DNA of 64,000 bases. It comes from JALORV01 sp963754065. GTDB taxonomy: Bacteria; Pseudomonadota; Gammaproteobacteria; Burkholderiales; Burkholderiaceae_F. The notes below the pieces were generated by a model. The model was not told where the DNA came from, did not search any database, and worked only from the letters and a program-made list of their open reading frames with translations. Numbering within the stretch: the stretch's first letter is position 1; every line of letters starts with the position of its first letter. Location of the stretch: the NCBI GenBank assembly GCA_963754065.1, contig CAVWFH010000005.1, forward strand, positions 62,001 through 126,000. The letters are read 5' to 3'. Below are positions 53,852 to 64,000 of this stretch, one piece after another. The translations under genes were made by a program, and so were the position numbers.

Positions 53852-55294
53852 TCAGGCGGCGACCTTCTTGGCTTCCTCTTCCTTGCGCATCTTCTCGAAC
53901 TTCTCGCGTGCCTCGTCGATCGTGCCGACCATGTAGAACGCCTGCTCCGGGAAGGCGTCGCACTCGCCGTCGACGATCATCTTGAAGCCGCGGATCGTTT
54001 CCTTCAGCGGCACGTGCTTGCCGGGCGAACCGGTGAACACCTCCGCGACGTGGAACGGCTGCGACAGGAAGCGCTGGATCTTGCGCGCACGCGACACCGC
54101 CAGCTTGTCCTCGGGCGACAACTCGTCCATACCTAGGATCGCGATGATGTCGCGCAGTTCCTTGTAGCGCTGCAACGTGGCCTGCACGCGGCGGGTCGTC
54201 GTGTAGTGCTCTTCGCCGACGACGTTCGGGTCGATCTGGCGCGAGGTCGAGTCGAGCGGGTCGACCGACGGATAGATGCCGAGCGATGCGATTTCGCGGC
54301 TCAGCACGACGGTGGCGTCGAGGTGGCCGAAGGTGGTCGCCGGGCTCGGGTCGGTCAGGTCATCCGCCGGCACGTACACGGCCTGGATCGACGTGATCGA
54401 CCCGGTCTTGGTCGACGTGATGCGCTCCTGCAGCTTGCCCATCTCCTCGGCCAGCGTCGGCTGGTAACCCACCGCCGACGGCATCCGTCCGAGCAGCGCC
54501 GACACTTCGGTGCCGGCCAGCGTGTAGCGGTAGATGTTGTCGATGAAGAGCAGGATGTCCTTGCCTTCGTCGCGGAAGGCCTCGGCCATCGACAGACCCG
54601 TCAGGCCGACACGCAGCCGGTTGCCCGGCGGCTCGTTCATCTGCCCGAACACCATCGCGACCTTGTCGAGGACGTTCGAGTCCTTCATCTCGTGATAGAA
54701 GTCGTTGCCCTCGCGCGTGCGCTCGCCCACGCCCGCGAACACCGAGTAGCCGCCGTAGGCCTTCGCGATGTTGTTGATGAGCTCCATCATCGTGACGGTC
54801 TTGCCGACGCCGGCGCCACCGAACAGACCAATCTTGCCGCCCTTGGCGAACGGGCAGATCAGGTCGACGACCTTGATGCCGGTCTCGAGCAGCTCGACCG
54901 AGGGCGAGAGTTCATCGAACTTTGGCGCGGGCTGGTGAATTGCGCGCCTCTGATCCGACTTGATCGGGCCGGCTTCGTCGATCGGACGGCCGAGCACATC
55001 CATGATGCGACCCAGCGTACCCGGGCCGACCGGCACCATGATGCCGGCGCCGGTGTTCTTCGCCTTCATGCCTCGCCGCAGGCCGTCGGACGAACCCATC
55101 GCAATCGTGCGCACGATGCCGTCGCCGAGTTGCTGCTGCACCTCGAAGGTCAGCCCCTGCTCGACCAGCGTGTTGGTCGGGTCCGCCTCCAGGACGAGTG
55201 CGTCGTAGATCTCGGGCATGTTGTCGCGCGGGAACTCGATATCCACGACTGCGCCAATGCACTGAACGATGGTTCCGGTGGCTCCGGTGCTCAT
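53852..55294 (-). CDS. atpD: ATP synthase F1 beta subunit
   Basis: This 480-residue catalytic subunit has Walker A GGAGVGKT, GERTREGNDFY, the Walker B segment ILLFIDNIYRY and the terminal region FHVAEVFTGSPGKHV. It forms the nucleotide sites with alpha. It starts 37 bp after atpG. Confidence 0.99.
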   Translation of the reverse strand: MSTGATGTIVQCIGAVVDIEFPRDNMPEIYDALVLEADPTNTLVEQGLTFEVQQQLGDGIVRTIAMGSSDGLRRGMKAKNTGAGIMVPVGPGTLGRIMDVLGRPIDEAGPIKSDQRRAIHQPAPKFDELSPSVELLETGIKVVDLICPFAKGGKIGLFGGAGVGKTVTMMELINNIAKAYGGYSVFAGVGERTREGNDFYHEMKDSNVLDKVAMVFGQMNEPPGNRLRVGLTGLSMAEAFRDEGKDILLFIDNIYRYTLAGTEVSALLGRMPSAVGYQPTLAEEMGKLQERITSTKTGSITSIQAVYVPADDLTDPSPATTFGHLDATVVLSREIASLGIYPSVDPLDSTSRQIDPNVVGEEHYTTTRRVQATLQRYKELRDIIAILGMDELSPEDKLAVSRARKIQRFLSQPFHVAEVFTGSPGKHVPLKETIRGFKMIVDGECDAFPEQAFYMVGTIDEAREKFEKMRKEEEAKKVAA

Positions 55295-55331
55295 AGGATT
55301 TCCTCGGTTCTGCTCTTCAATTCGGTTGCGA

Positions 55332-56213
55332 TCACGACACCGCTGCCGCGCCGCCGACGATCTCTGATATCTCTTTGGTGATGCCGGCCTGCCGCGTCTT
55401 GTTGTAGATGAGCTGCAGTTCCTCGATCAGCTTCTTCGCGTTGTCCGACGCTGCCTTCATCGCCACCATGCGCGCGCTCTGCTCGGACGCCATGTTCTCC
55501 GCGACCGCCTGGTAGATGAGCGCCTCGGCATAGCGAACCAGCAGCGCATCGATGACGGCGGGCGCATCCGGCTCGTAGATATAGTCCCACGAGTAGGCGC
55601 GCTTCTCTTCCTCGGTCTGCAGCAGGTGTTCGTAGGACAGCGGCAGCAGCTGCTCGATCACCGGTTCCTGCTTCATCGTGTTGATGAAGCGCGAGTAGGC
55701 GACATACACCGCGTCGATTCGCCCGTCGGCATACATGTCGATCAGCGCCTTGACGGGACCGATCAGCTTCTCCAGATGCGGGCGGTCGCCGATCTGCACA
55801 TAGTGCGACACGACGCTGGCGTTGAGCCGCTGCAGGAAACCAAAGCCCCGGTTGCCGATCGCGGTCGTGTGGACCTTGACGCCCTGCGCATCGAGTTCCT
55901 TGATCCGCTGCAGCACCGCGCGCTGGATGTTGGTGTTGAGTCCGCCACACAGGCCCTTGTCGGTCGTGACCAGGATGATCCCGACGCCGTTCATCGACTC
56001 GCGCTTCTGCATGAAAGGCGGCCGGTACTCCGGGTTCGCTAGCGCCAGGTGCGCGACGATGTTGCGGATCTTGTCGCCGTACGGCCGGAACTGGCGCATC
56101 CGGTCCTGCGCCTTGCGCATCTTGGAGGCCGCGACCATTTCCATCGCCTTGGTGATCTTGCGCGTGTTCTGCACGCTCTTGATCTTCTGGCGGATCTCTT
56201 TGGTACCTGCCAT
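55332..56213 (-). CDS. atpG: ATP synthase F1 gamma subunit
   Basis: This 293-residue shaft protein begins MAGTKEIRQKIKSVQNTRKITKAMEMVAASKM (given here in part of its length as the family start) and ends in the C-terminal helix YNKTRQAGITKEISEIVGGA. The two long terminal helices form the rotor coiled coil. It follows atpA by a 114-bp spacer that holds a strong hairpin. Confidence 0.98.
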   Translation of the reverse strand: MAGTKEIRQKIKSVQNTRKITKAMEMVAASKMRKAQDRMRQFRPYGDKIRNIVAHLALANPEYRPPFMQKRESMNGVGIILVTTDKGLCGGLNTNIQRAVLQRIKELDAQGVKVHTTAIGNRGFGFLQRLNASVVSHYVQIGDRPHLEKLIGPVKALIDMYADGRIDAVYVAYSRFINTMKQEPVIEQLLPLSYEHLLQTEEEKRAYSWDYIYEPDAPAVIDALLVRYAEALIYQAVAENMASEQSARMVAMKAASDNAKKLIEELQLIYNKTRQAGITKEISEIVGGAAAVS

Positions 56214-56222
56214 GTCATTCAG

Positions 56223-56310
56223 TCGACGGGATGTACGCTCGCTTCGCTCGCACGTGCATCCCGTCGAATCCAGTTAGGCAATTGAGCTTGGGAGCGGCCC
56301 GGCGCTCAAT
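56223..56310. repeat. Palindromic elements in the atpA-atpG spacer
   Basis: TCGACGGGATG (56223-56233) pairs perfectly with CATCCCGTCGA (56257-56267). A second hairpin, ATTGAGC (56281-56287) with GCTCAAT (56304-56310), contains TTGGGA and CGGCCCGGC, similar to the element before bchH. They may be extragenic repeats or tune the atpA/atpG ratio by mRNA processing. Confidence 0.55.
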
Positions 56311-56327
56311 CGCAGTTCAACTACAGG

Positions 56328-57869
<1,542 letters not shown>

Positions 57870-57898
57870 CTTTCAACTCCGATAGATTCAGGCGCCGC

Positions 57899-58438
57899 TT
57901 AGGCAGTTAGCGCCGTCTGCATTTCTGTAAGTCGTGCGCGGACCGAACTGTCGAGCACCTGGTCGCCGACCGTGGCACGGATGCCGCCGATCAGACCGGC
58001 GTTCACCCGCACTTCGGGCTTGAGCTTCTGGCCAAACTTCTTCGACAGCGACGCCAGCAGATCCGCGACCTGCGCATCCGACAGTGGAAACGCCGTTTCG
58101 ATCAGGCAGTCCGCCACGCCCTCGGCGCGGTTTTTGAGTTGCCGGAACTGGGTCGCCACCTCCGGCAACACCGCCAGGCGCTGGTTCTCGATCAGCAGCT
58201 TGAGGAAATTGGTCGCGGCTGCAGGCACGGGCGACTTCATCATGCCGGTGAGCAGTCCGAAGACCTGCGCGTGGTCCAGGTTCGGATCGGCCACGACCTC
58301 GGCGACCTGAGGGTGCGACATCAGGCCGGCGAACTCATCGACCGCGGCACGCCAGACTTCAAGGCTCTCACCCGTTCCCTGCGCGACCGAAAACAAGGCC
58401 TCGGCGTAGGGCCGGGCGATGGTCGACAGTTCGGCCAT
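57899..58438 (-). CDS. atpH: ATP synthase F1 delta subunit
   Basis: This 179-residue stator protein begins MAELSTIARPYAEALF, the family start, and ends with the conserved RVNAGLIGGIRATVGDQVLD region. The ATG lies two bases after the atpF stop; a longer upstream frame is a shadow of atpF. Confidence 0.97.
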   Translation of the reverse strand: MAELSTIARPYAEALFSVAQGTGESLEVWRAAVDEFAGLMSHPQVAEVVADPNLDHAQVFGLLTGMMKSPVPAAATNFLKLLIENQRLAVLPEVATQFRQLKNRAEGVADCLIETAFPLSDAQVADLLASLSKKFGQKLKPEVRVNAGLIGGIRATVGDQVLDSSVRARLTEMQTALTA

Positions 58439-58440
58439 GG

Positions 58441-58911
58441 CTAGAGCCTCGCCTTGAGTTGCGTAAGCAGCTCGGCGTGGACCTGCGCGTTGACCTCGCG
58501 CTTCAGGATCTGTTCCGCGCCCGCGACCGCGAGGACAGCGACCTGGTCGCGCAAGGATTCTTTCGCGCGCTGCATTTCCTGCTCGGCTTCCGCTTTGGCT
58601 GCCGCGATCAGGCGGTCGCCTTCGACCTTGGCCTGTCCCTTGGCAGCGTCGATCACCGCCGCGGCGCGCTTCTCGGTCTCGGCCATCAGCGCCTGCGAGC
58701 GCGAACGCGCCTCGGCATCGAGCTGGGCGATCTTCTTCTGGGCATCGTCGAGACTGCGATTGCCTTTGTCGGCCGCGGCAAGGCCGTCGGCGATCTTCTT
58801 CTGGCGCTCGTCGAGCGCCCGGATCAGCGGCGGCCAGATGAACTTCATGGTGACCCACGCACCGATGAAGAACACTGCCATCTGGACGAACAGCGTGGCG
58901 TTGATGTTCAT
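58441..58911 (-). CDS. atpF: ATP synthase F0 b subunit
   Basis: This 156-residue protein has one N-terminal membrane helix (about 5-25) and a long charged helix forming the peripheral stalk coiled coil. The length is standard for betaproteobacterial b. A single b gene is present, without the b' gene of many alphaproteobacterial phototrophs. Confidence 0.97.
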   Translation of the reverse strand: MNINATLFVQMAVFFIGAWVTMKFIWPPLIRALDERQKKIADGLAAADKGNRSLDDAQKKIAQLDAEARSRSQALMAETEKRAAAVIDAAKGQAKVEGDRLIAAAKAEAEQEMQRAKESLRDQVAVLAVAGAEQILKREVNAQVHAELLTQLKARL

Positions 58912-58990
58912 AGACTTTGAACTCGGAAAATGCCGCGCGCGCCTGTCGGCGCACCGGCAACTTCAGGATTGGTCCGGAGCGCTGGCGCGA

Positions 58991-59245
<255 letters not shown>

Positions 59246-59279
59246 TCAGTACGAAAGGTGATGGCTGGAAACGTTGAAA

Positions 59280-60113
59280 TCAATGGCCTTCGTGCGCCTG
59301 CCCGATATAAACCAGCGTCAGCATCATGAAGATGAACGCCTGCAGCAGGACAATCAGGATGTGGAACAGGAGCCACGCGGTGCCGGCCAGGACGTGACCG
59401 ATCGTCAGCATGATTCCGGTTGCATTCAGGGCCGCGTAGCCGCCCAGCAGCGCGATCAGGAAGAACAGCAGCTCGCCCGCGTACATGTTGCCGAACAGTC
59501 GCATGCCGAGCGACACCGTCTTGGCTGCGTACTCGATCAGGTTGAGCAGGAAGTTGAACGGCCACAGCAGAGGATGTGAACCGAACGGCGCGGTGAACAG
59601 TTCGTGCACCCAGCCGCCGAAGCCCTTGATCTTCACGCCGTAGTAGATCATCAGGAACAGCACGCCGAACGCCATGCCGAGGGTGCCGTTCAGGTCCGCG
59701 GTCGGCAGCGGACGCAGGTACTCGATGTGGAAGACATTCTTTGCGATCCACGGCAGCAGTTCCACCGGGATCAGGTCGATCGCATTCATCATCACGATCC
59801 AGAGGAAGACCGTGAGCGCCAGCGGCGCAATGAAGCTGCGATCCCCATGGACGATCGACTTGCTCTGCTCCTCGACCAGCTCGACTAGCACCTCGACCGC
59901 CGCCTGGAAGCGACCCGGCACGCCGGAGGTGACCTTGCGCGCGGCCAGCCACAGCAGCAACAGCACACCGCACAGGACCAGCACGGAGAAAACGATCGTG
60001 TCGACGTTGAACACCGTGAAGTCGATGATGGACTTCTGCTTGTCCGTCGACAGGTGCGTCAGGTGATGGACGATGTATTCGGTGGCGGTGGGAGCGTGGC
60101 CCGTGGCAGCCAT
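59280..60113 (-). CDS. atpB: ATP synthase F0 a subunit
   Basis: This 277-residue protein with five to six membrane helices carries the essential arginine in SLGMRLFGNMYAGELLF. It forms the proton half-channels against the c-ring. Confidence 0.98.
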   Translation of the reverse strand: MAATGHAPTATEYIVHHLTHLSTDKQKSIIDFTVFNVDTIVFSVLVLCGVLLLLWLAARKVTSGVPGRFQAAVEVLVELVEEQSKSIVHGDRSFIAPLALTVFLWIVMMNAIDLIPVELLPWIAKNVFHIEYLRPLPTADLNGTLGMAFGVLFLMIYYGVKIKGFGGWVHELFTAPFGSHPLLWPFNFLLNLIEYAAKTVSLGMRLFGNMYAGELLFFLIALLGGYAALNATGIMLTIGHVLAGTAWLLFHILIVLLQAFIFMMLTLVYIGQAHEGH

Positions 60114-60129
60114 GGTGGAAAACCCGTCC

Positions 60130-60468
60130 TTATTTGATCAGCAGCGCGAGTACGTAGCTCTTCAGCACGGCGATGATGGACACCAGCATCGCCAGCCACA
60201 CCAGGTCTTTGTAGATCGCGACGACCAGCGCCAGCAGCACGATCGTCGAGACCACCTTGACGAATTCACCGATCAAGAACACCGCCGCATCGGTCCCCTG
60301 GGGCCGGCGGCTTGCCATCGCCAACTTCAGCGCAAACAACCCGTTCGGTATGAAACAGGCGGCGCCCCCCAAAAGGGCGGAAATCGCGGCCGGCACCCCT
60401 CCGATGAGCGCACTCAGCAGCGAAACGGCGACGGTGGTGAGTATCTGCAGCAGGACAATCCGGAACAT
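60130..60468 (-). CDS. atpI: ATP synthase accessory protein AtpI
   Basis: This 112-residue protein has four membrane helices and the family segment LGGAACFIPNGLFA. AtpI helps c-ring assembly or Mg supply. ATG 60468 (MFRIVLLQ) fits the family and the predicted promoter; the frame extends upstream to 60546. Confidence 0.9.
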   Translation of the reverse strand: MFRIVLLQILTTVAVSLLSALIGGVPAAISALLGGAACFIPNGLFALKLAMASRRPQGTDAAVFLIGEFVKVVSTIVLLALVVAIYKDLVWLAMLVSIIAVLKSYVLALLIK

Positions 60469-60527
60469 GGTGCCGCTCCGATCGCCCCACGGCGGGATCT
60501 TGAGTCCGACTTCGCCAAAACCGCGAG

Positions 60528-60557
60528 ATTCTACGAGGCGACGCAACCCTCGGTCAA
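60528..60557 (-). promoter_or_regulatory. Probable sigma70 promoter of the atp operon
   Basis: On the minus strand TTGACC (complement of 60552-60557) and TAGAAT (complement of 60528-60533) are 18 bases apart, about 60 bp before the atpI ATG. Confidence 0.6.
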
Positions 60558-60591
60558 ATTTGTGCTGCGGCGCGCCAAGGTGCCTAAGCGG

Positions 60592-61452
60592 CTATGACCG
60601 TCGCAACCGGGCCAGAATGCCGTCCAGCTGGTCGAGGCTCGCGAACTCGATGACGACCCGTCCTCCACCCTTGGCGTTCGTGGCCAGCCGCACCGTGGCC
60701 CCCAGCGCATCGGCCAGTTCCTCTTCAAGCCGAACGACGTCGCGATCGCGCGTGGAGCCTTCGGATTTTTTCCGCTGGGCCGGCGCCTTGCCGTGGTGAG
60801 CTACGAGCGTCTCGGCTTCCCGCACCGACAGACCGCGCGCCGCAATGCGATTTGCCAGCTGGATCTGCGTGGCCGCATCGACGCCCAATAGCGCGCGGGC
60901 GTGGCCCATATCGATCTGGCCCTCGAGCAGCATCGCTTGCACCGGCGCGGCGAGGTTGAGCAGCCGCAGCAGGTTGCTGGTGGCGCTGCGCGAACGGCCA
61001 ATCGCTTGCGCGGCTTGCTCGTGCGTGAAGTCGAACTCGCGGATCAGCCGCTGGACGCCCTGGGCTTCCTCGAGGGGATTGAGGTCCTCGCGCTGTATGT
61101 TCTCGATCAAGGCCATTGCCAGGGCGGCCGTGTCCGGGACCGGCTTGACCAGCACTGGTACCTCGTCGAGGCCGGCCAGCTGCGCGGCGCGAAAGCGGCG
61201 CTCGCCGGCGATGATCTCGAACTGGCCTGCGTCGACGGGCCGCACCAGGATGGGCTGCATGATCCCCTGCACCCGGATCGAGTCGGCAAGCTCGGCGAGC
61301 GCCTGCGGATCCATTCTTGTGCGCGGCTGATATTTCCCTGGCCGCAGTCGCGCGATCGACAGCGTGGTCGGTGACGCTGACGGAGACGACGTCTCGCCGC
61401 CGAGCAGCGCGTCAAGCCCGCGCCCCAGCCCCTTAGGCCGTTTGAGCATCAT
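60592..61452 (-). CDS. parB: Chromosome partitioning protein ParB (CTPase/parS-binding)
   Basis: This 286-residue protein begins KRPKGLGRGLDALLG and has the CTP-binding/ParB core (GERRFRAAQLAG, ENIQREDLNPLEEA), the central HTH (FTHEQAAQAIGRSRSATSNLLRLL) and a C-terminal dimer domain. It overlaps the GNAT gene's stop codon (ATGATG). Its parS sites were not recognised in the window. Confidence 0.97.
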   Translation of the reverse strand: MMLKRPKGLGRGLDALLGGETSSPSASPTTLSIARLRPGKYQPRTRMDPQALAELADSIRVQGIMQPILVRPVDAGQFEIIAGERRFRAAQLAGLDEVPVLVKPVPDTAALAMALIENIQREDLNPLEEAQGVQRLIREFDFTHEQAAQAIGRSRSATSNLLRLLNLAAPVQAMLLEGQIDMGHARALLGVDAATQIQLANRIAARGLSVREAETLVAHHGKAPAQRKKSEGSTRDRDVVRLEEELADALGATVRLATNAKGGGRVVIEFASLDQLDGILARLRRS

Positions 61453-62251
61453 TTCTCTCCCTCTTCAGTCGGCGCCGCCCGGTACCAGTAGGCATACCGG
61501 TCACGAAATCCAAACTTGCCATAGACGTGCCGTGCCGGCGCGTTGGCCGCGTCGACCTGCAGGTATGCGACACGCGCGCCGGCCGCCGCGGCAGCGTGCA
61601 GTAGTTCACGAACGAGCGCAGTCGCGTGCCCGCGGCCGCGCTGGCCGGGCGCCGTCACCATGTTGAACACGCCGGCGCAATCGTCGTCGACAACCACGCA
61701 GCCGCAGGCGACCGGTTCCGTGTCGTCATGGACGACAAGAAAGCGCGACGGCAGCAGGCAGTTCGCCATGCGCTGCTGTTCCGCCGCGGTTTGCGCCGCC
61801 GTCGAACCGCGCAGCTTGCCCACGATCCCAGAGAACGCCCGCGCATCCACGACGGCCGGCGCACGGGGAGCCGCAGCAACGGCCTCGACTGCCGGCAGAT
61901 CGACCATCATCACGCGCGACTCATCGCAGGCGGCATAGCCGGCGCGCTGAAGCGCGCCATCGAGCGCGGCGGGCTGCGAGTGCGGTGTGATGCGATACAG
62001 GCACGGCAACCCGACGCGCTGATAGAACGACGCCACGAACGCGAGCTTTTCATCGAGCGACCGACGTCCGGCGCCGATGGCATTGACCGAGCGTGCGCGC
62101 TTGGCCTTGCCGGGCGAGTAACGCAGCAGCCAGCCGTCATAGACCGCCTGCTGCGGGGGCTGCGAAGACGTGAGTCCGGCGTCTTCAAGGCTCGCACCGA
62201 GCGCGTCGTTGGCCGAGCACAGGGCGGCCGGCACGTCCGCCGGATTGAACA

Positions 62252-62252
<1 letters not shown>
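61449..62252 (-). CDS. GNAT family N-acetyltransferase inserted between parA and parB
   Basis: This 267-residue protein has a C-terminal GNAT domain (about 150-265): the acetyl-CoA loop is VTAPGQRGRGHATALVREL and the end is APARHVYGKFGFRDRYAYWYR. The N-terminal half resembles a second, degenerate GNAT fold (YDGWLLRYSPGKAKRARSVN), as in tandem-GNAT proteins. Its start overlaps the parA stop (TGATG) and its stop overlaps parB, so it is translated with the partition genes. Substrate unknown. Confidence 0.88.
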
Positions 62253-63022
<770 letters not shown>

Positions 63023-63572
63023 TTAACGGGGATCCTGCGCTGTGGCGACGAGACGGGCCGGGTCGTAGCCTCGCTCGCGCAGCAGAATGTCGATGGCGCG
63101 GCGATCGTCGGCCGCGAGCGTGGGTGTGCGCGAGAGAACCCACAGATACTTTCGCGAAGGCTCGCCGACCACGGCGTAGCGATAGTCGGGCGCCAGCCCG
63201 ATCACCCAGTAATCGCCCCACCCGATCGGCAACCAACGCAATGCGGCGGGAAGAAAGCTGACCTCCAGCTTGTCGGTGCTGTCGCCGACGCGGCGCGCCA
63301 GCCCATCAACACTCGACGCGCCATCGGCGGTAGCGCAACGGTTGACGACCCGCACGTTGCCGTCGTCCCGTACGATGTATTCAGCCGTCGTATTACGGAC
63401 GCAGACTCTTCTGGAAACGATTCGGATAGTTCGCTATCTCGTACCAGAGCCCAGCGTAGCGGGCGACATCGATGCTGCCGACAGTAGCGAGCGGAGGTTC
63501 GGTCGCACTGGCTGCCGCAACTGTGGTGACCAGCGTCGCAGCGATAGCCATCAACAACCGGGTCGCGTTCAT
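63023..63572 (-). pseudogene. Bacterial lipocalin (Blc-type), frameshifted
   Basis: The start (ATG 63572) gives a signal peptide (cleavage near VAAASA) and VDVARYAGLWYEIANYPNRFQKS in two parts, the lipocalin entry motif. The frame then hits TAA. Removing one T near 63410 restores KSCVRNTTAEYIVRDDGNVRVVNRC and the rest of the barrel (GWGDYWVIGLAPDYRYAVVG), ending YDPARLVATAQDPR. The repaired protein is 182 residues. It is an envelope lipid carrier. ATGA overlap with the LysE gene. Confidence 0.85.
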
Positions 63573-64000
63573 TGCACGAGCCTGATGCCGAACGCCACCA
63601 GCACGACGCCGGCGAGGCGCTCGAGCGCTCGCGCCACCCGACGATGCGCCTTGACCTGGGCGGTCAGCGCATGCGCGAACGCGACCAGTGCCAGGCAGTA
63701 GACGAGCGTCAACCCTGCGATCGTGACGGCCATGGCGCCAAAGGTGACGATGCCCTGCTGCGTCTCAGGATCGATGAACAGCGGAAAGAACGCCATGTAG
63801 AAGACGATGGCCTTCGGATTGAGCAGCGTGATCAGAAGCGCCTGGCGGAAATAATGCCCTGCGCGGATCGGTATCGGCTGAGCATTGACGCCACGACTGA
63901 AGGTCAGACGCAGTCCGACGAACACCAGGTACGCGGCGCCGGCGTATTGCAGCGATTTGAACAGGATCGGATGTCCCTGCAGGATGGCCGCGACGCCCAG
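63569..64000 (-). CDS. LysE family amino-acid exporter (5' end outside window)
   Basis: The last 143 residues are present; the frame is open to the window edge. Features are YAGAAYLVFVGLRL, LITLLNPKAIVFYMAFFPLFID (the LysE/RhtB loop, in parts) and three to four membrane helices ending AFGIRLVQ. It probably exports amino acids or a similar metabolite. The stop overlaps the lipocalin start. Confidence 0.9.
   Translation of the reverse strand: MGVAAILQGHPILFKSLQYAGAAYLVFVGLRLTFSRGVNAQPIPIRAGHYFRQALLITLLNPKAIVFYMAFFPLFIDPETQQGIVTFGAMAVTIAGLTLVYCLALVAFAHALTAQVKAHRRVARALERLAGVVLVAFGIRLVQ

Overview
The window comes from a high-G+C, purple phototrophic proteobacterium, most likely a betaproteobacterium. 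About 23.6 kb of photosynthesis gene cluster (PGC) is joined to conserved housekeeping blocks whose order (glmS - Lrp/AsnC gene - glmU; ubiE/ubiJ/ubiB; hemE - priA; parA/parB followed by the atp operon) is typical of that class. The oxygen-dependent cyclase gene acsF is present and no bchE is seen, which fits aerobic or oxygen-tolerant phototrophy. Genus cannot be decided from this sequence.

1-23.6 kb, PGC. The tail of pufC (reaction-centre cytochrome with an unusual OmpA-like C-terminus) ends at a terminator facing a thirteen-gene minus-strand superoperon, bchF-bchN-bchB-bchH-bchL-bchM-lhaA-puhA-puhB-puhC-acsF-puhE-dxs, most genes overlapping or nearly touching. It encodes Mg insertion, methylation, ring cyclisation, dark protochlorophyllide reduction, vinyl hydration, reaction-centre H subunit and assembly factors, and isoprenoid supply. 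Divergent from it are the regulators aerR/ppaA (B12-binding antirepressor) and ppsR/crtJ, then bchG - pucC-like MFS gene - bchP - tspO - small membrane protein. PpsR/CrtJ-type operators lie in the bchF/aerR intergenic region and before bchG.

23.6-29.4 kb, accessory island. Genes with no link to photosynthesis (patatin-like lipoprotein, methyltransferase, RibD/DHFR-like reductase, LanC-like protein, secreted hypothetical, DUF3144 protein) are bounded by a perfect 16-bp inverted repeat.

29.4-44.9 kb, core genes: glmS, an Lrp/AsnC regulator, glmU, a DUF6279 lipoprotein, a Na+/solute symporter, a large HExxH lipoprotein, ubiB/ubiJ/ubiE, a Tim44-like protein, a GBBH-like (DUF971) protein, a pirin, a cytochrome c and tRNA-Arg(CCG).

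45-64 kb: a three-haem cytochrome gene; a small lipoprotein/ECF sigma/anti-sigma operon; priA; a 319-bp spacer with DnaA-box-like motifs; hemE; a DUF167 gene; a TonB-like lipoprotein; uspA; the complete atpIBEFHAGDC operon; parA-GNAT-parB; a lipocalin; and a LysE-type exporter running off the end.

Four genes (bchN, bchP, the three-haem cytochrome and the lipocalin) are broken by frameshifts. Every one is repaired by removing inserted bases (3, 2, 2 and 1), never by adding any. Insertion errors in the sequence are therefore at least as likely as real gene decay.
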